From an uncultured Bacilli bacterium (GTDB taxonomy: Bacteria > Bacillota_I > Bacilli_A > RF39 > UBA660), in NCBI GenBank assembly GCA_905235875.1, contig CAJONL010000077.1, forward strand, positions 1-5,122: 5,122 nucleotides of DNA, given 5' to 3'. The notes under the pieces are model-generated. The model saw nothing but the letters and a program-made list of their open reading frames with translations. It was not told the origin of the DNA and did not search any database. Shown here in pieces: positions 1-5,122 of this stretch. The position numbers were made by a program, and so were the translations under genes. Each line of letters starts with the position of its first letter. Position 1 is the stretch's first letter.

Positions 1-1364
1 CTAGAGATATAAAGAAGAATACTTTATTTGTATGTAAAGGAGTATTATTCAATAAAAAGTATTTAGAAGATGCTATAGAAAAAGGTGCTAATTGTTATAT
101 AAGTGAAAAAGATTATGAAGTTAACTTGCCTTGTATTTTAGTTTCTGATATAAGAAAAGCATTAAGCATTGTATCTATGATTTTTTATCCAGATGATTTG
201 TTTAAAATAGGAATAACTGGAACTAAAGGTAAAACTACTACTAATCATTTTATTCATCATATTATGGAACAATATTTAGGATATAAACCAGGAATTATTG
301 CAACACATTACTTATATTCAGGAAAAGAAGAAAAAGCACATGACTTAACTACACCAGAAAGTCTTGAGCTTCATAAATATTTACATGATATGACTGAAAG
401 AAATTTAAAATATATGTCAATGGAAGCATCAAGTCAGGCTACACTTCATTCAAGAATATATGGAATGCATTTTAACATCGGAGCTTTTTTAAACATAACT
501 GAAGATCATATTTCACCACTTGAACATAAAGATTTTAATGATTATTTTAATTGTAAATTAAAGTTTTTAGAAATGTGTGACAAAGTTATTATTTATAAAG
601 GAACAGATCACTTTGATGATGTACTTGAAACTGTTAAAGATAAAGATGTAATTACCTTTGGTTTTTCTGATGCTGATTACATAATAGATAATATTATAAA
701 TGGTAAAAATTTAAGTTTTGATATTATTCATAATGGTAAAAGTACTAATTATGAAATTAGTATGTTAGGCAGATTCAATGTAATAAATGCATCTTGTGCT
801 ATAGTTATGGCTAAACTTTTAAATATAGATGATGAATCTATAAGAAAAGGCCTTTTAAAAACATCAGTAGAAGGAAGAATGAATTTAATAAAAAATGATA
901 TTTGTCCAATTATAGTAGATTATGCTCATAATGGACTAAGTGCCGAAGCACTTTATAAATCGCTAAAAGAAGATTTTCCAGGTAAAAAAATAAAAGCATT
1001 ATTTGGATGTCCTGGTAATAAAGGACATAACAGAAGGCGTGAAATGGGAGAGGCTGCGGGAAAATATGCAGATTATGTATATCTTACTGCAGAAGATCCA
1101 GGAAACAGTACAGTAGAAGAAATTGCAAATGATATAATTAAGTATATAAGTAAATATCATAATAATTACGAAATAATAGTTGATAGAAAAGAAGCTATAG
1201 AAAAAGCGATAAAAGATTTAACCCCTGATGATGTACTAGTTCTTCTTGGAAAAGGAGATGAACAGTATCAAGTAATTGGTAATGATTTTATTCCATATGA
1301 AACAGATAAAGTAATTGTAGAAAAATATTTAAAAGAGATAAGAAAAAATAAAGTAAATATTTAA
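1..1364 (+). CDS. murE: MurE, UDP-MurNAc-L-Ala-D-Glu:amino acid ligase (5' partial, probably L-lysine type)
   Basis: This cytoplasmic Mur ligase uses ATP to join the third stem residue to UDP-MurNAc-L-Ala-D-Glu. The frame is open from base 3 (453 codons before TAA), and its first residues, SRDIKKNTLFVCKG counting the Ser implied by the cut first codon, are the MurE N-terminal substrate-domain signature, so the true start lies upstream, probably 30-40 codons away. Counting the Arg at bases 3-5 as residue 1, I see the P-loop TGTKGKTT (72-79), TTPES, MEASSQ (140-145), ITEDHISPLEH, a likely carbamylated Lys in CKLKF (about 185), DYAHNG (306-311), GNKGHNRR and GKGDEQYQ (416-423). The specificity position reads AEDPGN (363-368), unlike the DNPR of diaminopimelate enzymes. 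As I remember it, the streptococcal lysine-adding enzyme is similar across the whole length (DHI.P.EH, DYAHNG, TADDPN). Lysine specificity is therefore an inference; membership of the MurE family is secure. GKGDE replaces the common GKGHE. Confidence 0.95.
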   Translation, partial: RDIKKNTLFVCKGVLFNKKYLEDAIEKGANCYISEKDYEVNLPCILVSDIRKALSIVSMIFYPDDLFKIGITGTKGKTTTNHFIHHIMEQYLGYKPGIIATHYLYSGKEEKAHDLTTPESLELHKYLHDMTERNLKYMSMEASSQATLHSRIYGMHFNIGAFLNITEDHISPLEHKDFNDYFNCKLKFLEMCDKVIIYKGTDHFDDVLETVKDKDVITFGFSDADYIIDNIINGKNLSFDIIHNGKSTNYEISMLGRFNVINASCAIVMAKLLNIDDESIRKGLLKTSVEGRMNLIKNDICPIIVDYAHNGLSAEALYKSLKEDFPGKKIKALFGCPGNKGHNRRREMGEAAGKYADYVYLTAEDPGNSTVEEIANDIIKYISKYHNNYEIIVDRKEAIEKAIKDLTPDDVLVLLGKGDEQYQVIGNDFIPYETDKVIVEKYLKEIRKNKVNI

Positions 1365-1367
1365 AAA

Positions 1368-1384
1368 AATTATATGATATAATT
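1368..1384. repeat. Perfect 8+1+8 inverted repeat between murE and the hydrolase gene
   Basis: The sequence AATTATAT-G-ATATAATT is a perfect palindrome of two 8-base arms around one G. It overlaps the candidate -10 box at 1378-1383. It could be an operator-like site, but in DNA this AT-rich such a palindrome can arise by chance. It has no GC-rich stem and no T-run after it, so it is not a terminator. Confidence 0.5.
1375..1383 (+). promoter_or_regulatory. Possible internal extended -10 promoter upstream of the hydrolase gene
   Basis: TGA followed by a consensus TATAAT forms an extended -10 element. No convincing -35 box is visible 16-18 bases upstream, inside the end of murE. Transcription would begin near 1390, right at the ribosome binding site, leaving a leader of about ten bases. 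The match may be chance in this AT-rich gap, and read-through from murE is the simpler source of transcript. Confidence 0.35.
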
Positions 1385-1388
1385 AAGT

Positions 1389-1395
1389 AGGTGAT
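1389..1395 (+). promoter_or_regulatory. Ribosome binding site that sets the hydrolase start
   Basis: AGGTGAT is an exact match to the 3' part of the standard Bacillota Shine-Dalgarno sequence AGGAGGTGAT. It lies 4 bases before the TTG at 1400. The in-frame GTG at 1391 falls inside this site and has no site of its own upstream, so the TTG is the better start. Confidence 0.75.
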
Positions 1396-1399
1396 TGGT

Positions 1400-2137
1400 T
1401 TGCAAAAAAAATATAAAGATATAAATGTTAATTATGTTTTTTATGATAATAATAGTAATAAAAGTTTAATATTTTTACATGGTTGGGGTCAAAATATAGA
1501 AATGATGATGCCTATAGCTAAACCTTTTGCTAAAGATTATAATGTTTTAATAATTGATCTTCCAGGATTTGGATATTCTGATGAGCCAAAATATCACTGG
1601 AGTCTTTATGATTATAGTGATTTGGTAGATAGATTTGTAAAAGAATTAAAACTAAAAAATATTATTTTAATAGGCCACTCATTTGGTGGAAAAGTATCTA
1701 TTTGTTATGCATTAAAACATAAGGTATCAAAGCTAGTTCTTCTTGCAAGTCCATATACTAAAAGGGATGTAAAACCTACTTTGAAAATGAAGTTTTTCAA
1801 ATTTATTAAAAATACACCAGGACTAAAAGTATTTGCTAACATATTAAGAAATCATGTAGGAAGTACAGATTATAAAAATGCTTCTTTAACTATGAAAGGA
1901 GTACTTGTAAAACATGTAAACTTAGATTTAAAAGAAGAAGTAAAAAAAATAACTTGTCCTGTTTTACTAATATGGGGTGATAAAGATGAGGCTGTACCGT
2001 TGGAAGATGCTAAGTATTTAGAAAAAAATATGAAAGATTGTGGTCTTGTAGTATATCCAGGCTGTACTCATTATGCATATCTTGAAAGGCTAAACCAAAC
2101 AATAAGTGTATTAAAAAGTTTTATAGGAAGTGATTAA
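1400..2137 (+). CDS. Alpha/beta hydrolase fold protein, substrate unknown
   Basis: This is a 245-residue soluble protein with the full alpha/beta hydrolase motif set. Numbered from the GTG at 1391 (subtract 3 for the preferred TTG start), it has an oxyanion-hole HGWGQN (30-35), a DLPGFGYSD strand-loop (56-64), a nucleophile elbow GHSFGG with Ser97, a probable acid Asp199 in WGDKDEAVP, and His227 in GCTHYAYLE. A short cap region rich in Lys and Phe spans about 125-175. No signal peptide or membrane segment is visible, so it should act in the cytoplasm. The catalytic triad is intact, so it is probably an active esterase, amidase, peptidase or C-C hydrolase, but the family is too broad to name a substrate. 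It lies 35 bases after murE and 2 bases before murF, so it is almost certainly part of the operon. A role linked to precursor metabolism is only guilt by association. Confidence 0.9.
   Translation: MQKKYKDINVNYVFYDNNSNKSLIFLHGWGQNIEMMMPIAKPFAKDYNVLIIDLPGFGYSDEPKYHWSLYDYSDLVDRFVKELKLKNIILIGHSFGGKVSICYALKHKVSKLVLLASPYTKRDVKPTLKMKFFKFIKNTPGLKVFANILRNHVGSTDYKNASLTMKGVLVKHVNLDLKEEVKKITCPVLLIWGDKDEAVPLEDAKYLEKNMKDCGLVVYPGCTHYAYLERLNQTISVLKSFIGSD
2125..2134 (+). promoter_or_regulatory. Ribosome binding site for the murF TTG start
   Basis: AGGAAGTGAT, inside the last codons of the hydrolase gene, differs from the ideal AGGAGGTGAT at one base. It sits 5 bases before the TTG at 2140. This supports the unusual TTG start and suggests that murF is translationally coupled to the hydrolase gene. 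Confidence 0.7.
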
Positions 2138-2139
2138 AA

Positions 2140-3732
2140 TTGAAAATATTTTTTACTATATCAATAATAATTTCACTTTTATATGTAATTTATAAAAGTT
2201 TAAAAGCTATTCATATATTACAACTAAATTTTTATAATGAGGATAATAGATATATAAAATGGATACATAGAAATGTTAAAAAAGCATTTATTAATTTCGA
2301 TGTATTATTTATAGTATTTTTAATACTATATTTTGTAAATAATAGTACTCTAGCAATAATTATATTTATAGTTTTATATATGCTTTCTTATGTAACATAT
2401 AAAAATAAAATGAAAAAAGAACAAGAAAAAAAACCACTAGTTATAACTTCTAGGGTAAAAAGATTACTTGTTACTGAATGTATTATATATATTATTTTAA
2501 TACTTCCTATATTTATATCTTTTAATATAAAATATATTTGTTTCTATTACTTATATATAGGGTTATTAATAACTATAAATTATTTAGTTATATATATTAC
2601 AAATATTATAAATAAACCTATAGAAAAGTTAGTATTTAATTATTATAAAAGTAATGCTAAAAATAAACTTGAATCTATGAAATATTTAAAGAAAATAGGT
2701 ATTACAGGTAGTTATGGGAAAACTAGTGTTAAAAACATCTTAAATGAAATATTAAATGTAAAATATAATAGTTTTGCTACAGAAAAAAGTTTTAATACTA
2801 TGAATGGTCTTATGATTTCTATAAATAATAAATTAGATAAGTTTTCTGATATTTTTATTTCAGAAATGGGAGCATTTAGAAAAGGTGAAATAAAAGAGTT
2901 ATGTAGTTTAATAAAGCCTGAGTATGGTATTCTTACAACTATTGGTACAGCACACTTAGAAAGTTTTAAAACTAGGGAAAATATTCGCGATGCTAAATTT
3001 GAACTAATAGATAGCCTTCCTAGTGATGGAATTGCGATATTGAATATGGATGATAAGTATCAAACTGGATATAAAATAAAAAGCAATTGTAAAAAGGTGT
3101 GGGTATCTTTAAAAAATAAAGATGCTGACTTTTATGCGTATAATATAAGTATTTCCTCAAAAGGTACAAAGTTTAAAGTGAAAGTTAAAGAAAAAAAAGA
3201 GGAGTTAGAACTTGAAACAAATATGCTCGGAGAAGCTAATATTTATAATATCCTCGAAGCAGTAGCTTTATCTTATAATTTAGGTCTTACTTTAAATGAA
3301 ATAAAAATTGGAGTAAAAAGAGTAAAATCAGTTTCACACAGATTAGAACTAAAAAAATATAAAGATATTAATTTAATAGATGATTCATATAATTCAAATC
3401 CAAGTGGCGCTAAGATGGCACTTGATGTACTAGATTTAATGGATGGTAAAAAAATAATAGTTACTCCAGGTATGATAGAGTTAGGTTCTAAAGAATATGA
3501 TTATAACTTTGAATTTGGAAAACAAATTGCTAAAGTGTGCGATGAAGTAATATTAATTGGTGAAAAAAAGACCAAACCTATTTATAATGGATTAAAAGAA
3601 GAAGGGTATAATGAAAAAAAAATATATATTTTAAATGATGTGAAAAAAGCATTTCCTTTAATGGAACAATTAAGTACAAAAGAAACATTTGTCCTTTTAG
3701 AAAATGATTTACCTGATACATTTAATGAGTAA
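2140..3732 (+). CDS. murF: MurF-type Mur ligase with N-terminal five-helix membrane domain
   Basis: MurF joins D-Ala-D-Ala to the UDP-MurNAc-tripeptide with ATP. The C-terminal two thirds of this 530-residue protein carries the ligase: P-loop TGSYGKTS (189-196), KSFNTMNG (216-223), EMGA (242-245), TIGTAHLE (267-274), the probable carbamylated Lys286 in DAKFEL, HRLEL (400-404), the MurF hallmark DDSYNSNPSG (414-423), TPGMIELG (442-449) and a terminal ENDLPD (521-526). The first 160 residues lack the usual UDP-binding Mur domain. Instead they show hydrophobic helices near 3-20, 53-68, 69-87, 110-130 and 133-157. The basic loops at 21-50 and 88-108 predict N-out, C-in, which puts the ligase in the cytoplasm. 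I recall similar membrane-anchored MurF-like proteins in clostridia. With murE and ddl adjacent and no other murF in view, cellular MurF is the best call, although the acceptor might be something other than the soluble nucleotide. The start is TTG, with a good ribosome binding site. Confidence 0.85.
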   Translation: MKIFFTISIIISLLYVIYKSLKAIHILQLNFYNEDNRYIKWIHRNVKKAFINFDVLFIVFLILYFVNNSTLAIIIFIVLYMLSYVTYKNKMKKEQEKKPLVITSRVKRLLVTECIIYIILILPIFISFNIKYICFYYLYIGLLITINYLVIYITNIINKPIEKLVFNYYKSNAKNKLESMKYLKKIGITGSYGKTSVKNILNEILNVKYNSFATEKSFNTMNGLMISINNKLDKFSDIFISEMGAFRKGEIKELCSLIKPEYGILTTIGTAHLESFKTRENIRDAKFELIDSLPSDGIAILNMDDKYQTGYKIKSNCKKVWVSLKNKDADFYAYNISISSKGTKFKVKVKEKKEELELETNMLGEANIYNILEAVALSYNLGLTLNEIKIGVKRVKSVSHRLELKKYKDINLIDDSYNSNPSGAKMALDVLDLMDGKKIIVTPGMIELGSKEYDYNFEFGKQIAKVCDEVILIGEKKTKPIYNGLKEEGYNEKKIYILNDVKKAFPLMEQLSTKETFVLLENDLPDTFNE

Positions 3733-3737
3733 GGAGG
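3731..3737 (+). promoter_or_regulatory. Strong ribosome binding site for ddl
   Basis: AAGGAGG overlaps the TAA stop of murF and lies 4 bases before the ATG at 3742. It is the best Shine-Dalgarno match among the complete genes in the window, and its overlap with the stop codon fits translational coupling. The spacing is on the short side. Confidence 0.8.
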
Positions 3738-3741
3738 ATTT

Positions 3742-4914
3742 ATGAAAATAAATTTAGGTGTTATATTTGGCGGAGAGACTGTAGAACATGAAGTAAGTAT
3801 TATTTCAGCTCTTCAAGCTATAGAAAATTTAAATAAAGAAAAATATAATATTATTCCTATATATATAAGTAAAGATAAAACTATGTATACTGGAAATAGT
3901 TTATTGAAAATAGATACATATAAGAATTTTGATGAAAAAAGAAAAGATATCTTTGAAATATCATTTTACAAAGAAAATAATAAGTTTTATATACAAACAA
4001 CTAAAGGATTATTTAGAAAAACTTTAAATAGTATTGATATTTGTCTTCCTATTGTTCATGGTAATGGAGTAGAAGATGGAACTCTTTCTGGTTTTTTAGA
4101 TACAATTGGTATCCCATATGCATCATCAAAAGTACTTGGATCTTCAATTGGACAAGATAAAGTAGTTATGAAACAAGTAATGAAAGAAAGTGGTATTCCA
4201 GTATGCGATTACGTATGGTTTTATGATAATGATTACTATGAAAATAAAGATAATATTTTAAATTCTATTAAAAAATTAGGTTATCCAGTTATAGTAAAAC
4301 CTGCTTCTTTAGGTTCTAGTGTTGGAATATGTGCAGTAAAAAGTGAAGATAAAATAGAAGATGCCATAGAAGAAGCTATAAAATATGATAATAAAATAGT
4401 AGTAGAGAAAAAAGTAGAAAATTTAACTGAAGTAAATATAAGTGTTTTAGGTGATTATTCTAATCAAAAAGTAAGTCCTATCGAAGAAGTAATGGGCGAA
4501 GATGAAATACTTAGTTTTACTGATAAATATCTAAGTGGTGGAAAAGGAGATAAATCTAGTAAAGGAATGGCGAGTACAAATAGAATTATTCCCGCTAGAA
4601 TTTCTAAAGAACTAAAAGATGATATTGAAAAAACATCAAAAAAAGTATTTAGAGTATTAAATTTAAGTGGAGTATGTAGAATAGATTATTTAATTGATAA
4701 AAAAAATAATAAATATTACGTTAATGAACCTAATACTATTCCAGGAAGTCTTGCATTTTATTTATGGAAAGAAGCTGATATATCTTATACACAGCTTTTA
4801 GATGAAATAATTAGTATAGGTATAAAAGAGTATAAAAATAAATCTAAAAAGATAAGAAGTTTTGAAAGCAATATTCTATCAGGTTACAATGGTAGTAAGG
4901 GCTTAAAAAAATAA
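3742..4914 (+). CDS. ddl: D-alanine--D-alanine ligase family protein with variant omega loop
   Basis: This ATP-grasp enzyme makes the D-Ala-D-Ala dipeptide that MurF uses. At 390 residues it is somewhat longer than the usual 300-370. The motifs, in order, are GGETVEHEVS with Glu15 (10-19), the loop HGNGVEDGT (106-114), KPASLGSSVG (186-195) with ATP Lys186 and the substrate-loop serines, VEKKV (221-225), CRID with Arg313 and Asp315, and NEPNTIPGSL (328-337) with metal ligands Glu329 and Asn331. The omega loop reads EILSFTDKY (255-263). The Tyr of the canonical FYDYEAKY is Phe259 here, and 20 residues separate KY from the following PA, against about 9 in E. coli DdlB. I believe clostridial Ddl proteins with a GMAS motif share this form. 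The VanA-type D-lactate loop is absent; D-Ala-D-Ser activity cannot be excluded. The C-terminal 25 residues are basic and probably flexible. The gene is the last of the operon, followed directly by a terminator. Confidence 0.92.
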   Translation: MKINLGVIFGGETVEHEVSIISALQAIENLNKEKYNIIPIYISKDKTMYTGNSLLKIDTYKNFDEKRKDIFEISFYKENNKFYIQTTKGLFRKTLNSIDICLPIVHGNGVEDGTLSGFLDTIGIPYASSKVLGSSIGQDKVVMKQVMKESGIPVCDYVWFYDNDYYENKDNILNSIKKLGYPVIVKPASLGSSVGICAVKSEDKIEDAIEEAIKYDNKIVVEKKVENLTEVNISVLGDYSNQKVSPIEEVMGEDEILSFTDKYLSGGKGDKSSKGMASTNRIIPARISKELKDDIEKTSKKVFRVLNLSGVCRIDYLIDKKNNKYYVNEPNTIPGSLAFYLWKEADISYTQLLDEIISIGIKEYKNKSKKIRSFESNILSGYNGSKGLKK

Positions 4915-4941
4915 AGGTGTAAACATTTACATCTTTTTCTT

Positions 4942-4943
<2 letters not shown>
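4913..4943 (+). terminator. Rho-independent terminator at the end of the operon
   Basis: AGGTGTA (4915-4921) pairs with TACATCT (4928-4934), with one G-T pair and a loop of about six bases. A-T pairs from the upstream A-run (4913-4914) extend the stem. TTTTTCTTTT follows immediately. The hairpin begins within the ddl stop codon, so the operon very probably ends here. The stem is weak in GC, as expected in this genome. Confidence 0.8.

Positions 4944-5122
<179 letters not shown>

Noticed and set aside
126..128. TTG as the murE start codon
   Set aside because: The upstream in-frame sequence encodes conserved MurE N-terminal residues, and there is no Shine-Dalgarno site before 126.
1391..1393. 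GTG as the hydrolase start codon
   Set aside because: It lies within the AGGTGAT site that is well placed for the TTG at 1400, and it has no ribosome binding site of its own.
2140..4914. Part of a VanG-like glycopeptide-resistance cluster
   Set aside because: A membrane-type MurF-like ligase next to a variant Ddl suggested it. However, no VanS/VanR, VanT racemase or VanX/Y peptidase is present in the window, and murE with parE nearby points to a core chromosomal operon.

Overview
The window is AT-rich DNA, with roughly one base in four being G or C in the lines I sampled. Every gene lies on the + strand, and almost the whole window is a compact peptidoglycan-precursor operon. Gene content, strong Shine-Dalgarno sites, TTG starts and AGA-dominated arginine codons point to a low-GC Bacillota (Firmicutes) bacterium. 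An Erysipelotrichia- or RF39-like Bacilli lineage or a clostridium would fit, but I cannot place it more finely. All observed Trp codons are TGG and no frame is interrupted by TGA, so nothing suggests the mycoplasma code. All four complete stop codons are TAA.

Layout: (1) Bases 1-1364 are murE, cut at its 5' end by the window edge. The reading frame runs in from base 1 and includes the N-terminal SRD...LFVCKG segment, so the TTG at 126 is not the start. (2) A 35-base gap at 1365-1399 holds an inverted repeat, a possible extended -10 promoter and a strong ribosome binding site. (3) Bases 1400-2137 encode a cytoplasmic alpha/beta hydrolase of unknown substrate. (4) Two bases later comes a murF-type ligase (2140-3732) with five predicted membrane segments where the usual UDP-binding domain should be. 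(5) Nine bases later comes ddl (3742-4914), a D-Ala-D-Ala ligase family enzyme with a variant, enlarged omega loop. (6) A Rho-independent terminator, a TATAAT promoter and the first 44 codons of parE (topoisomerase IV subunit B) close the window.

Working together, MurE adds the third stem residue to UDP-MurNAc-L-Ala-D-Glu. Its sequence most resembles the lysine-adding enzymes of streptococci. Ddl makes the D-Ala-D-Ala dipeptide, and MurF attaches that dipeptide to complete the pentapeptide precursor. The hydrolase sits between the ligases with near-zero spacing and is probably co-translated with murF, but its reaction cannot be read from the sequence.

Most of the window is ordinary core biology. 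The parts worth a second look are the membrane-anchored MurF architecture, the hydrolase placed inside the ligase operon, the non-canonical Ddl omega loop, the EDPG specificity motif of MurE, and two promoter candidates that would give extremely short leaders.
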